Source: Rickettsiales bacterium (GTDB lineage: Bacteria; Pseudomonadota; Alphaproteobacteria; Rickettsiales; Anaplasmataceae). From it: a DNA stretch of 10,165 nucleotides. The translations under genes and the position numbers were made by a program. The number at the start of each line of letters is the position of its first letter. Positions within the stretch are counted from its first letter, which is position 1. The notes beneath the pieces were generated by a model that made no database searches, was not told the origin of the DNA, and worked only from the letters and a program-made list of their open reading frames with translations. Location of the stretch: assembly GCA_031286185.1 (NCBI GenBank), contig JAITUS010000089.1:1-10165 (forward strand). Reading direction: 5' to 3'. This document shows positions 1 to 7,783 of the stretch, in pieces.

Positions 1-319
1 TTAGTTTAAGCGCGATTTGGCTGAATGTAGAAAAAATGTAAAAGACATGCAGCCGCTATAATTTGATACAACCCGCCAAAAAATACCCTGAGTTTTTTAC
101 TGAATTTTGTCATTGAGCCTGCAGATCAAAAACAAGTTTTGAGTTAAAAATACCCTCGCTGTTATAATAACAAGATTGTCAAAACTTGTCAAGCAATTTT
201 TTGTAGCTCTCAAGGTCTCAAAAACCAGCTTCACGCGCTGAAATGACAACAAGAGGGAAAAATTCACTTCGGTTAATGATAATTTAATCAATTCTGATTA
301 AAAATGGAGAGATCAGTTA
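1..319. other. AT-rich non-coding region with short repeats
   Basis: I see no convincing gene here. A minus-strand reading frame at 97-291 has no family resemblance and no ribosome site I trust. The stretch holds a short direct repeat (AAAAATACCCT near 78-89 and 146-156), repeated TTGTCAA-type words around 176-191, and a small hairpin-like piece around 225-250 (CAGC..GCTG) resembling the decayed palindromic repeats scattered in Wolbachia intergenic DNA. The last point is family knowledge plus inference. Confidence 0.5.
283..302. promoter_or_regulatory. Perfect 8-bp inverted repeat (operator-like) upstream of small ORF
   Basis: TTTAATCA, a 4-base spacer, then TGATTAAA forms a perfect palindrome just upstream of the small ORF at 320. 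It overlaps a possible -10 hexamer (GATAAT, 278-283). The 11-base word GTTAATGATAA occurs on both sides, at 272-282 and 316-326. This could be a repressor site or merely AT-rich chance; no regulator is identified. Confidence 0.3.
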
Positions 320-400
320 ATGATAAAACAGGGGTGGCGGCACAAAAACGCTGCTTTTTACGGTGTGTGGCCGAAGGCAACTGTAGAGCATCGTTCTTGA
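320..400 (+). CDS. Possible 26-aa small ORF or leader peptide
   Basis: An ATG at 320 is preceded by GGAGAG (306-311) at ideal ribosome-site spacing, which is better than most genes in this window. It opens a 26-codon frame ending at TGA 398-400. The peptide is basic and aromatic, with two Trp, two His and several Lys/Arg, and has no membrane segment. Its last codons lie inside the terminator stem at 386-405, so ribosomes finishing the ORF would disturb the hairpin, as in a leader-peptide attenuator. There is no run of identical codons that would name the sensed amino acid. The stretch looks richer in G+C than its flanks and uses codons such as CGG and GGG that are uncommon in the neighbours. 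A structured small RNA is therefore an equally good reading. I do not recognise the peptide or RNA family. Confidence 0.33.
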   Translation: MIKQGWRHKNAAFYGVWPKATVEHRS

Positions 401-412
401 TGCTCTTTTTTT
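386..412 (+). terminator. Strong rho-independent terminator
   Basis: GAGCATC (386-392) pairs perfectly with GATGCTC (399-405) across a 6-base loop and is followed directly by seven T residues (406-412). It ends whatever transcript covers the 320-400 small ORF and isolates it from the gene starting at 484. It is the only hairpin in the window with a clean U-tract. Confidence 0.8.
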
Positions 413-483
413 AGTGCCAAAAAGAAAATTTTAGATTATCATATACTTAAGGTGTATTAGTTAATTAGAAAATTAGTGAAAGA

Positions 484-825
484 ATGCTCAAACACAGTGG
501 CCCAAAGAAATTAAAGTCTATAGTAGAAAGTTATGCATTAAAATGCATGAAGAGTAAGCTGAGCAAAAATGAGGTACGTCTTATTTTAAACTGGAGAAGC
601 ATAGTTGGAGAGGAAATAGCAGAGTGTACGAAGCCCAAAAAGATCTCGTATGCACAAAATATAAATTCCGGTGTTTTGCATCTGGTGGTAACAAATGGCA
701 GCAAAGCGCTGGAAATTCAGCATATGGTCTCTCTTATAATGGAGAAAATCACAATATTTTTTGGCTACAAAGCAGTATATGGTATAAAAATTAAGCAGGA
801 GAGTATTGACTATTTCGCTATATAA
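484..825 (+). CDS. DUF721/DciA-like protein (putative replicative helicase loader)
   Basis: This 113-residue protein has the DUF721 (DciA) pattern. A helical basic N-terminus leads to Trp37 and the IVG motif at 40-42. TKPKKI (49-54) follows, matching the family's conserved 'A..t.P.ki' segment. Then come a hydrophobic strand (GVLHLVV, 63-69) and a C-terminal strand ending in an IKI motif. In the family, DciA proteins bind the replicative helicase DnaB and are thought to load or operate it in bacteria lacking DnaC/DnaI; that role here is inferred from the family. The C-terminus stops soon after the domain, so this is a minimal version. The gene sits 37 bases upstream of rpmB on the same strand and may share its transcript. 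The assignment rests on motif pattern, not on a search. Confidence 0.72.
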   Translation: MLKHSGPKKLKSIVESYALKCMKSKLSKNEVRLILNWRSIVGEEIAECTKPKKISYAQNINSGVLHLVVTNGSKALEIQHMVSLIMEKITIFFGYKAVYGIKIKQESIDYFAI

Positions 826-862
826 GGTAATCTAAGTACATAGGATAACTTGGTATATTAAA

Positions 863-1177
863 ATGAGTAGAGTTTGCGGATTAACAAACAGGAAAAAGTC
901 TTTTGGTAATAAGGTATCACATTCAAACCGTAAAACAAAGCGCACCTTTTGCTTAAATTTGTGCAATGTTACGTTGATGAGCAACATATTGAACAAGAAA
1001 TTTAAATTTTGCGTAGCGGCGAGAACTTTGAGAACTGTAGATTACAAGGGTGATCTTGACGCTTTTTTGCTCAACACAAGAACAGTTAAGCTAAGCGAGA
1101 AAGCACAAAAAATAAAAAGAAGGTTGAAAAAAGTTTTAGCAAAACAAGAGGTAGAACTAGCCGTTTCAGATGCATAG
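863..1177 (+). CDS. rpmB: 50S ribosomal protein L28
   Basis: This is a 104-residue basic protein beginning [20 protein letters not shown], the typical L28 N-terminus (C-x-LTG/N..., G-N-x-VSHS-x-x-K-T-K-R). It continues with an [10 protein letters not shown] segment matching the L28 core. The C-terminus is a lysine/arginine-rich extension, as in other alphaproteobacterial L28 proteins, which are longer than the roughly 78-residue E. coli form. It carries Cys5 but not the paired CxxC motifs of zinc-binding L28 variants. L28 is a component of the large ribosomal subunit. The last 8 bases of the gene overlap the start of lipA in another frame, so the two are probably translated from one message. 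No strong Shine-Dalgarno is visible upstream of the ATG. Confidence 0.95.
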   Translation: MSRVCGLTNRKKSFGNKVSHSNRKTKRTFCLNLCNVTLMSNILNKKFKFCVAARTLRTVDYKGDLDAFLLNTRTVKLSEKAQKIKRRLKKVLAKQEVELAVSDA

Positions 1178-2033
1178 TAAGCCTACATGGCTCAGGGCAA
1201 AAGCTCCAACTGGTGAAATATTCAATGAGACCTTAAACACTGTCAAGTTGCATAATCTGCATACGGTGTGCGAGGAGGCTGCATGTCCAAATATTGGCGA
1301 ATGTTGGAATAAGCGTCATGCTACTGTGATGATTCTTGGTTCCGTTTGCACTCGCGCTTGCGCATTTTGCAATGTTGCAACTGGTATTCCTGATAAATTA
1401 GATCCTCACGAGCCGGAAAGTTTAGCAAAGGCAATAAAAAAGTTAAATTTAAAGCATGTTGTTATTACCTCTGTTGACCGTGATGATTTACCAGATGGTG
1501 GAGCAAACCAGTTTATAAGATGTATAGAAGAAATTAGAAAGATAACTCCAGAAGCAACAATAGAGATTCTAACTCCCGATTTTTTAAATAAGGAAGGAGC
1601 ATTCGAAGCGATTGCTGTTGCATCACCTGATGTCTATAACCACAATATTGAAACAGTACCGAGATTATATGCAAAGATAAGGCCAAGGGCTCGTTATTTT
1701 CATTCACTGTATTTGCTGAAGATGGTAAAACAAATTAATCCTAAGCTTTTTACTAAGTCAGGGCTTATGGTTGGTCTTGGAGAAACAAAAGAGGAAGTAC
1801 TTCAGGTTATGGACGATTTACGCAGTGCCGAGGTTGATTTTATAACGATCGGTCAATACCTGCAGCCGACTCCAAAGCACGCAAAAATCGATAGATATGT
1901 TACGCCAGAGGAGTTTGAGCATTATAAATACGTTGCCTACTCCAAAGGGTTCTTAGTGGTTGCGTCAAGTCCACTGACTAGGTCATCATATCATGCTGAG
2001 GAAGACTTTAACAGGCTCAAAGCTTGTCGTTGA
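1170..2033 (+). CDS. lipA: Lipoyl synthase (radical SAM)
   Basis: This 287-residue enzyme inserts two sulfurs into protein-bound octanoyl groups to make the lipoyl cofactor of pyruvate and 2-oxoglutarate dehydrogenases. All signature residues are present. The auxiliary cluster cysteines are Cys34, Cys39 and Cys45 (C-x4-C-x5-C). The radical-SAM cluster cysteines are Cys60, Cys64 and Cys67 (C-x3-C-x2-C). The C-terminal RSSY motif (271-274) includes the serine that ligates the auxiliary cluster in characterised Lip[17 protein letters not shown] and GLGETxEEV segments are also typical. The chosen ATG overlaps the end of rpmB by 8 bases and gives the usual short N-terminus before the conserved PxWLR segment, so coupling to rpmB is likely. 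It looks complete and functional. The protein length is normal for alphaproteobacteria, slightly shorter than E. coli LipA. Confidence 0.96.
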   Translation: MHSKPTWLRAKAPTGEIFNETLNTVKLHNLHTVCEEAACPNIGECWNKRHATVMILGSVCTRACAFCNVATGIPDKLDPHEPESLAKAIKKLNLKHVVITSVDRDDLPDGGANQFIRCIEEIRKITPEATIEILTPDFLNKEGAFEAIAVASPDVYNHNIETVPRLYAKIRPRARYFHSLYLLKMVKQINPKLFTKSGLMVGLGETKEEVLQVMDDLRSAEVDFITIGQYLQPTPKHAKIDRYVTPEEFEHYKYVAYSKGFLVVASSPLTRSSYHAEEDFNRLKACR

Positions 2034-2040
2034 TATTAGA

Positions 2041-2087
2041 TTGCATAACTTCTTCTTTAGTTATGCAAGAAGTCTATCTCTACTTCT
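2041..2087 (+). terminator. Tandem hairpins after lipA, possible transcript end
   Basis: A perfect 9-bp stem (TTGCATAAC at 2041-2049 with GTTATGCAA at 2060-2068) is followed at once by a second 6-bp stem (AGAAGT at 2068-2073 with ACTTCT at 2082-2087). Neither has a U-tract, so this is either a 3' end stabiliser, a weak terminator or a repeat remnant. Its place 8 bases past the lipA stop supports a 3'-end role. Confidence 0.4.
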
Positions 2088-2165
2088 TCGAGTTAAGGTT
2101 GATTAGCTTTTCTTTAAGTATTATACGTTAAATTCCTTGTCTTTAAAGCTTATTACATAGGAAAT

Positions 2166-2870
2166 ATGCAGAAGTACATTTTTAACATCGTCTGTAGTGA
2201 AGATACAGTAGGTAACGATTCCAAGCATAAAAGGATAAAACTCGTTGGGAATCAAGATGATGAAGAAAAAACAATAAAATTCTGCGGCCCTCACATTGGA
2301 TTATATGACATTCTTCGCAAAGAAAGCGGACAAGAATTTTTTCAACTATGGGTCGAGGAGGCAAAATATAATTTCCGCGAAGGTGACTTCTGTGATAGCT
2401 GGACGGATGTACGTACCCGTGGAGGGAAGGGTATTCCGCCCGAGGAAGTTAAATTAAAGGTAATACTCGATGGAGATTGTGAATATAAAATTGCTGTGTC
2501 TATTGAGGATAATCAATGGATCACTTTACCTAAATCGTCATTATTTGGCGAAAATCTTAATTTAAAGAAATACTACAATCAAGAACTTAATTTATTGAAA
2601 GGAGAAAAATTCTCACAAAATAACGAGGGCGACTACTATATACCGAAAGTTATGTACGGTCAAACAAAGATTTGTGAATTACAACCTCTGAGCTTCCAAT
2701 GCTGCATAGGAGATGCTAAAATGTTTAGTTGGAGTAGTTCATCTAGTTCGGTTGTAAAAGATTATAAAATAGCTGTTGAAAAGAATGATGCAGGTGAGCT
2801 CTCAATCTACCTTGCTGATGAACATGAAGCCCGTTTGAGTCATCTTGGTAGTGTAGAGAAAAATTTATAG
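2166..2870 (+). CDS. Hypothetical protein upstream of the collagen-like pseudogene
   Basis: This is an open frame of 234 codons with an ATG preceded by an AGGA (2158-2161). The product is acidic to neutral and soluble-looking. It has no hydrophobic signal or membrane segment, several cysteines, and a serine-rich run (SWSSSSSS) around residues 188-195. I do not recognise a domain. Its stop (2868-2870) falls 5 bases before the ATG of the collagen-like frame. The frame changes right at a run of five A residues (2859-2863). Adding one A would read through into the collagen-like frame without a stop. It may therefore be either an intact separate gene co-transcribed with its neighbour, or the N-terminal domain of one larger, now broken surface protein. 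The downstream gene carries several lesions of the same homopolymer kind, which makes the second reading plausible. Confidence 0.6.
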   Translation: MQKYIFNIVCSEDTVGNDSKHKRIKLVGNQDDEEKTIKFCGPHIGLYDILRKESGQEFFQLWVEEAKYNFREGDFCDSWTDVRTRGGKGIPPEEVKLKVILDGDCEYKIAVSIEDNQWITLPKSSLFGENLNLKKYYNQELNLLKGEKFSQNNEGDYYIPKVMYGQTKICELQPLSFQCCIGDAKMFSWSSSSSSVVKDYKIAVEKNDAGELSIYLADEHEARLSHLGSVEKNL

Positions 2871-3178
2871 ATTATATGAACTCAACTTTAAAAGCATTAT
2901 TGCTTGAAAATTCAAATATAAGAGAAGTTCTACCTGAGCTTGAGATTGATGGTAGTGTGAACTTGGACAGAAGGCGAACGAAATGCTTGATTCGTCAGGA
3001 AATTGATGTTGAAGAACTTACAACCGAGCTAGTTACTAACAAAAAAGATAAGCTAGGAAAAGCAGTTCTGGAAGCAAAGGATAATCAAGATAAAGAAATC
3101 TTGGTGAACAGTTCTATTTTATAGGAAGGAGTAGCAGAAAAGTTAAGAGAAAATCCAGGAAATGCAAAGGGACCTAAA

Positions 3179-3310
3179 GGTGAACCTGGTAAAGATGGTG
3201 AGCATGGATCCAAGGGAGACAAAGGTGACAAGGGTGAACTTGGTAAAGATGGTGAACATGGACCCAAGGGAGACAAGGGTGATAAGGGCGAACCTGGTAA
3301 AGATGGTGAG
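3179..3310 (+). repeat. 54-bp tandem repeat encoding Gly-X-Y triplets
   Basis: Two full units (3179-3232 and 3233-3286) and a partial third (from 3287) encode GE(P/L)GKDGEHG(S/P)KGDKGDK. They differ at only a few, mostly silent, positions. Each unit is 18 residues, or six collagen triplets. Such arrays change copy number by slippage, so triple-helix length probably varies between strains. Confidence 0.85.
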
Positions 3311-3845
3311 CAGGGTCCTCAAGGAGAAAGAGGTCTACAAGGCCCTCAAGGGTTGCAGGGAGATTCCGGTAGAGATGGAGAAAATCCGTCAGTTGAGGAT
3401 GTGGCTGCTCAATTACTCACTGGTGCGAATAAAAATACATTGGCTGCCGAAGTTGCAAGTAACGAAGGTTTACAAGAAGCTATAGCAGATAATCGGGTTC
3501 TAAAAGATGCAGTAACAACTGCTTTGAATAGTGATAATGATTTTCACAATATTATCAAAAGAGCAACAATAGACAGCTCGACAAATGCTAACAACGCAAA
3601 GCAGAAATTTACTTTGCAAAAAAGGAGAAAAATTACTGGACGATGTCTATGAAGCAAATATTGTTTCAGGTGGTAAGACCATAGCTACTCTACCAAAAAT
3701 AGGTTACTACATGCTTAATGATCAATTGGTCATGCTAATCATGTTACATAAAGAGAAGGTAGTCATTCCTGAGGATTTCCACTTTTTAAAAGTTGTTAAA
3801 TTTAATAATGGTGATTATAAACTGACTTTTTGTAATGTGCTTGGT

Positions 3846-4020
3846 GTATCTGTTCAGTGGAGCGGCAGAAAGCAGTTAAATAAGCAAAATTGTTAGAATA
3901 AAGTGGGCTAAATTAAGATGTAATGTGGTTGATTTGTTAACACTTTGCACGCTTTTAGGCGAAAAATAGATCATTTAAAGCCTTTTTGCTTGTTCCTCAG
4001 CCGGTCCCCTGAACAGATAC
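3846..4020 (-). mobile_element. 175-bp non-autonomous insertion element (MITE-like), copy 1
   Basis: The element has perfect 12-bp inverted termini (GTATCTGTTCAG at 3846-3857 and its complement at 4009-4020), with similarity continuing inward for about another dozen bases. It is flanked by an 8-bp target duplication, TGCTTGGT at 3838-3845 and TGCTTGGC at 4021-4028, differing by one base. Removing element plus one duplicate (183 bp) rejoins the collagen-like frame as VLG-NEFF. There is no transposase, so it must be mobilised in trans. I set the orientation to match copy 2 at the window end. An 8-bp duplication and GTA-starting ends are compatible with an IS66-type parent, but that is a guess. 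Confidence 0.85.
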
Positions 4021-4476
4021 TGCTTGGCAATGAGTTCTTTGAACATAAAAAATATGATCCTCAGTATTCAAATGTTTCGGATGAATGTAAGTTCATAAGT
4101 TTAAATTGTGCGAAAAAAGAATATAACCCCAATCTCAGCGAGTTGTTTGGCCATCATTTTTTATTACAGAAGGACCTGCTGAACCAGGCTCTCCAGGTAA
4201 TTATCAAGCTGGTGTGTTCGAATTAACAAATAACAACAAAGGTAGGAAAATGGATACATTAATTGATAAATTTTGCTATTTTAATGAAAATGATCAGTTT
4301 AAGTGTTGCAATTACCACAAAGGAATGGAGTGTCGTATTTATGATACTTCTGAAATCAATCAAGAATATAGGATAACAGATGCAAATAGCAAGTTCTTTC
4401 TTGCAAGTCATGATGATGTAATTCTTCATACCATTCCAGAGTTAATTTAACCATTCTCATATAGCTGACCAGGGAA

Positions 4477-4535
4477 GGGGTTTCCCCACGTCATACCGCC
4501 GCGGTACATCAGCAAGATCCCGCTAACACATAGCG
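4477..4535. repeat. Cluster of three short GC-rich palindromes
   Basis: Three hairpins lie in a row: GGGG-TTT-CCCC (4477-4487), TACCGC-C-GCGGTA (4494-4506) and CGCTA-ACACA-TAGCG (4521-4535). They stand out as GC-rich in AT-rich DNA. The words 'ataccgccgcggta' and 'gatcccgctaaca' resemble small palindromic repeats I know as common in Wolbachia intergenic sequence; the copy here looks degenerate. Confidence 0.6.
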
Positions 4536-4576
4536 AAATGGCGGTAGCTATAAACATTAAGAAATTTACCATGCGA

Positions 4577-4830
4577 GAAAAAAGGCAAAAGAAACCCTGG
4601 CCATTGTCTATTTTCAGTATTGGCGTTTTTTAAAAGTCTTAAACGCTGCAATTTAGCGACTTTTAAACTGCAACAGACCCTTAGCTTAAGTGCTAAGAAA
4701 CTTACTAAGCAGAAAAAAAAGACAAAAAAATCCCGTGGTAGGTTGTTCTCACTCTCTAATCCTGAAAATTGGCGTACTATACTGTCTTAAACGACTTATA
4801 AGCGCGTTTCAGCTTGTATAGGGAAAAACC
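4577..4830. repeat. Two diverged direct repeat units
   Basis: Unit A (from 4577) and unit B (from 4712) share, in the same order, an A-rich GAAAAAA(A/G)G-(A/G)CAAAA start, a CCC.GG word, ATTGGCG (4619-4625 and 4768-4774) and GTCTTAAACG (4636-4645 and 4784-4793). The last two words have nearly equal spacing (17 and 16 bases). The intervening sequence has diverged. This suggests an old tandem duplication or two insertions of one repeat family. Confidence 0.5.
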
Positions 4831-4953
4831 TAGAAGTCTAGGTAAAATTAATAAAGACATAAGGTGCACATGGTGCAAAAAATTAAACATAAGACGCCAA
4901 CTACATAATACTCTTGTCGTTTAATCTGCACAGATGAAGATAACTGAATACCT

Positions 4954-4977
4954 CCAGCTCCATGATAATGGGGCTGG
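4954..4977 (-). terminator. 10-bp hairpin downstream of the TPR-like gene
   Basis: CCAGCTCCAT, a 4-base loop, then ATGGGGCTGG forms a stem with one G-T pair. It lies about 60 bases past the stop of the minus-strand gene at 5036. No T-rich tail follows on either strand, so a terminator role is uncertain; it could be another palindromic repeat remnant. Confidence 0.35.
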
Positions 4978-5035
4978 TGAGATTTGTCAAGTAATTTCTT
5001 TGTTTCATCCAACGCGCTACCATGCAAGCAGTCTT

Positions 5036-5578
5036 TTAGCTTCCATATATTCGGAGTAATTCTTGTGCATTGGCTTTTATTAGAGTAGGGCATTTTCTGT
5101 CATTTAATAGTGAATGCAATATTTCAATTGCACCTTTAATGTCATTATTATGTATCTTTATTATAGCGATAGCTTCTTGGCTTGAGTAAGGATACACTGC
5201 ATTTGCTGCTAAATTATTGATTTTATCTTCATTTATTTTGTTACCGCTATAAAGCAAACTCATTACTTCTAAATATTGTGCTAATTCACGCAAAACGTCA
5301 GGAACATCCTTATTATCTGTCATATTACTATAAATAGATACTGCGTCTGTTGATGTTGAATTTGAGATACGGTTAAATGCACTTTCAAAGTCTGCTAAAT
5401 GCTTCCAATTTGAGTCTATTCCCTCTAATAACTCACTATCTTTTTTGGAGAATAACACTTCATAGAACTTATTGCCTGTAATTGTAGATTGTTTTGCATT
5501 ATCAATATTACGTAATGAGTACAATGTTATGCCAATTAGCACTGGTACCAATGCAAGTAGAAAGATGTATTTCTTCAT
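5036..5578 (-). CDS. Membrane-anchored TPR-like protein (TPR_21/YfgM or DUF2659-like)
   Basis: The product has 180 residues. A short MKK start is followed by one hydrophobic segment (about residues 4-21), predicted to be an uncleaved inner-membrane anchor with the rest in the periplasm. The remaining sequence is all helical. Its last third (SSQEAIAIIKIHNNDIKGAI, then ILHSLLNDRKCPTLIKANAQ, ELLRIYGS) has the spacing of a tetratricopeptide-type hairpin, as in the C-terminus of YfgM/TPR_21 and the rickettsial DUF2659 proteins. In that family YfgM assists envelope protein folding with the Sec translocon and PpiD; whether this protein does so is inference. The gene is transcribed away from the 16S gene. 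A candidate promoter (TTGCAA, 17 bases, TATAAA) lies 28 bases upstream of its ATG. Only repeats follow its stop, so it appears to be a single-gene unit. Confidence 0.6.
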   Translation of the reverse strand: MKKYIFLLALVPVLIGITLYSLRNIDNAKQSTITGNKFYEVLFSKKDSELLEGIDSNWKHLADFESAFNRISNSTSTDAVSIYSNMTDNKDVPDVLRELAQYLEVMSLLYSGNKINEDKINNLAANAVYPYSSQEAIAIIKIHNNDIKGAIEILHSLLNDRKCPTLIKANAQELLRIYGS

Positions 5579-5605
5579 AGCGATATTCTCAATAGATATA
5601 TGTTT

Positions 5606-5634
5606 TTTATATATTAATGCTTTTTGATTTGCAA
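5606..5634 (-). promoter_or_regulatory. Candidate promoter of the TPR-like gene
   Basis: On the minus strand TTGCAA (5629-5634) and TATAAA (5606-5611) are separated by exactly 17 bases, and the start codon at 5578 is 28 bases beyond the -10. It is a good sigma-70 type match, but the region is AT-rich and chance matches are easy. Confidence 0.4.
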
Positions 5635-5641
5635 AAACTTA

Positions 5642-5670
5642 TTGACATAGCAATTATATCACATAATAAT
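5642..5670 (+). promoter_or_regulatory. Candidate promoter of the 16S rRNA gene
   Basis: A perfect -35 TTGACA (5642-5647) is followed after 17 bases by AATAAT (5665-5670), which matches the -10 consensus at five of six positions. It lies about 40 bases upstream of the 5' arm of the 16S processing stem, which must be inside the transcript, so the position fits. It is back to back with the minus-strand promoter candidate, about 8 bases away. Confidence 0.55.
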
Positions 5671-5711
5671 GTTTTCAAAGTTGTTTGAATAGTTGGAGAT
5701 TGAAATATTTC

Positions 5712-5738
5712 TAAAGTAGAAATAAAGACAGCAATATA
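5712..5738 (+). other. 5' arm of 16S precursor processing stem
   Basis: These 27 bases are complementary to 7353-7379 at 26 positions; the single exception is an A-C mismatch. The two arms enclose the entire 16S gene, so the precursor would fold into a long stem, the standard substrate by which RNase III releases pre-16S RNA. The function is inferred from this geometry. Confidence 0.85.
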
Positions 5739-5756
5739 AAGCTAATTATTTTTTTG

Positions 5757-5796
5757 TCGGATTTATCCGATGTACCCTCAACCTTTTATAGGTTGA
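5757..5796 (+). other. Two small hairpins in the 16S leader
   Basis: TCGGAT-TT-ATCCGA (5757-5770) and TCAACC-7 bases-GGTTGA (5778-5796) lie between the processing arm and the mature 5' end. They are probably leader structure inside the large processing loop rather than terminators; the T-run precedes them instead of following. Confidence 0.5.
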
Positions 5797-5801
5797 AGTC
5801 A

Positions 5802-7305
<1,504 letters not shown>

Positions 7306-7321
7306 GGCTTTGTGCACAACT

Positions 7322-7341
7322 CACCACTTTTAATAGTGGTG
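7322..7341 (+). other. Hairpin just after 16S rRNA
   Basis: CACCACT (7322-7328) pairs with AGTGGTG (7335-7341) across six bases. It is followed by CTGTGGTG rather than T residues, so I read it as a structure inside the precursor, between the mature end and the 3' processing arm, not as an intrinsic terminator. Confidence 0.5.
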
Positions 7342-7352
7342 CTGTGGTGTAC

Positions 7353-7379
7353 TATATTGCTGTCTTTACTTCTACTTTA
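7353..7379 (+). other. 3' arm of 16S precursor processing stem
   Basis: This is the partner of 5712-5738 (26 of 27 bases pair). It ends 26 bases before the sdhC start codon, so cleavage here would also create the 5' end of any sdhC message read through from the rRNA promoter. Confidence 0.85.
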
Positions 7380-7405
7380 TTTTAATTTCTTGATAATGGA
7401 ATTTT

Positions 7406-7783
7406 ATGAGTGATAGGCCTCTTTCTCCACATTTGCAAATATATAAAGTACAAGTTACTAGTTTTTTTTCTATTATGCACAGATTAACTGGTATCTTATT
7501 ATTTCTTTTGTTAATGGTGCTTTCTTGGTATTTTATATTACATGTTTATTTTCCTGAGCTATTTATAGTAAAGTACTTGAATGTATTGTTATCCACTCCT
7601 ATCACCAAGTTAGCTTACGTTTTATGCCTTGTAAGCTTTCTATATCATTTTCTCAATAGTATTCGTCATTTGTTATGGGATGCTGGACTTAATTTAGAAA
7701 TTACTAGTGTCTCAAAAAGTGCTATGCTACTGACAGTAACTTTACTTTTCTCTACTATAGCTTTTTTATTTATGTTTATATGA
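7406..7783 (+). CDS. sdhC: Succinate dehydrogenase cytochrome b556 subunit
   Basis: This 125-residue membrane protein begins RPLSPHLQIYK, the usual SdhC N-terminus, and carries the S-I-x-H-R-x-T-G motif (Ser22, His25, Arg26). The Ser and Arg correspond to quinone-site residues in E. coli SdhC. The second signature, YHFLNSIRHLLWD, gives His81 as the likely heme b ligand. Three hydrophobic spans are visible (about 28-47, 67-90 and 104-124). With SdhD it anchors the flavoprotein and iron-sulfur subunits of complex II in the inner membrane and passes electrons to ubiquinone. Its ATG is preceded by GGA at 7397-7399 and lies close behind the 16S processing stem. Its stop overlaps sdhD by ATGA (7780-7783). 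No independent promoter stands out in the short gap after 16S. Confidence 0.95.
   Translation: MSDRPLSPHLQIYKVQVTSFFSIMHRLTGILLFLLLMVLSWYFILHVYFPELFIVKYLNVLLSTPITKLAYVLCLVSFLYHFLNSIRHLLWDAGLNLEITSVSKSAMLLTVTLLFSTIAFLFMFI

Larger units (their letters stand above)
2876..4450 (+). pseudogene. Decayed collagen-like (G-X-Y repeat) protein gene
   Basis: A single ancestral frame can be rebuilt across four lesions: an amber TAG at 3122-3124; one extra A in the A6 run at 3618-3623 (frame shifts from LQK to KGEKLLDD); a 175-bp insertion with target duplication at 3838-4028; and one missing T in the T6 run at 4157-4162 (ELFGHHF continues as ITEGPAEPGSPG). The repaired product would be about 463 residues. 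It would have a charged helical N-terminal region, 24 uninterrupted Gly-X-Y triplets (3170-3385), a helical segment rich in Asn/Ala/Leu repeats, a globular middle, a second short Gly-Pro stretch (4172-4198), and a Cys-containing C-terminal part ending at 4450. Bacterial collagen-like proteins form triple helices and are usually surface-exposed; any host-contact role here is inference. Outside the lesions the frames remain well preserved, so decay looks recent. Alternatively, some fragments may still be translated. Confidence 0.85.
4451..5035. other. Repeat-rich intergenic region
   Basis: This 585-base stretch between the collagen-like pseudogene and the minus-strand TPR-like gene contains no gene I can support. 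It holds a cluster of three GC-rich hairpins (4477-4535), two diverged direct repeat units about 150 bp apart (about 4577-4700 and 4712-4830), a TTAGC..GCTAA hairpin (4681-4696) and a 10-bp hairpin (4954-4977). The make-up is that of decayed repeat insertions rather than lost coding sequence. Confidence 0.6.

Noticed and set aside
330..412. SRP 4.5S RNA, 6S RNA or a tmRNA half
   Set aside because: The SRP GGAAG/AGCAG core, a T-loop GTTCGAAT and the long 6S closing stem are all missing; only a terminated transcript can be supported.
3124..3166. Translation restart after the amber codon, using the strong AGGAAGGAG at 3123-3131
   Set aside because: No ATG, GTG or TTG in the collagen frame lies at a suitable distance; the nearest ATG (3162) is in another frame.
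3179..3310. CRISPR-like array
   Set aside because: The repeats are head-to-tail without spacers and encode in-frame collagen triplets.
3162..3485. 107-codon frame rich in Lys, Met and Val over the collagen repeat
   Set aside because: It is a shifted-frame shadow of the Gly-X-Y array; the repeat keeps all frames open. The minus-strand Pro/Ser/Leu frame at 3085-3276 is the same artefact.
3945..4226. 93-codon frame starting with TTG inside the element and running into the collagen-like gene, and its twin at 9894-10124 on the minus strand
   Set aside because: Both begin within the 175-bp element and share their first residues only because of the repeat; the rest is host gene sequence or antisense to manC.
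4848..5093. 81-codon minus-strand frame
   Set aside because: It overlaps the 3' end of the TPR-like gene in another frame and runs into repeat sequence; no recognisable domain.
7322..7341. Intrinsic terminator for 16S rRNA
   Set aside because: The stem is good but no T-run follows, and the 3' processing arm lies further downstream and must be transcribed.
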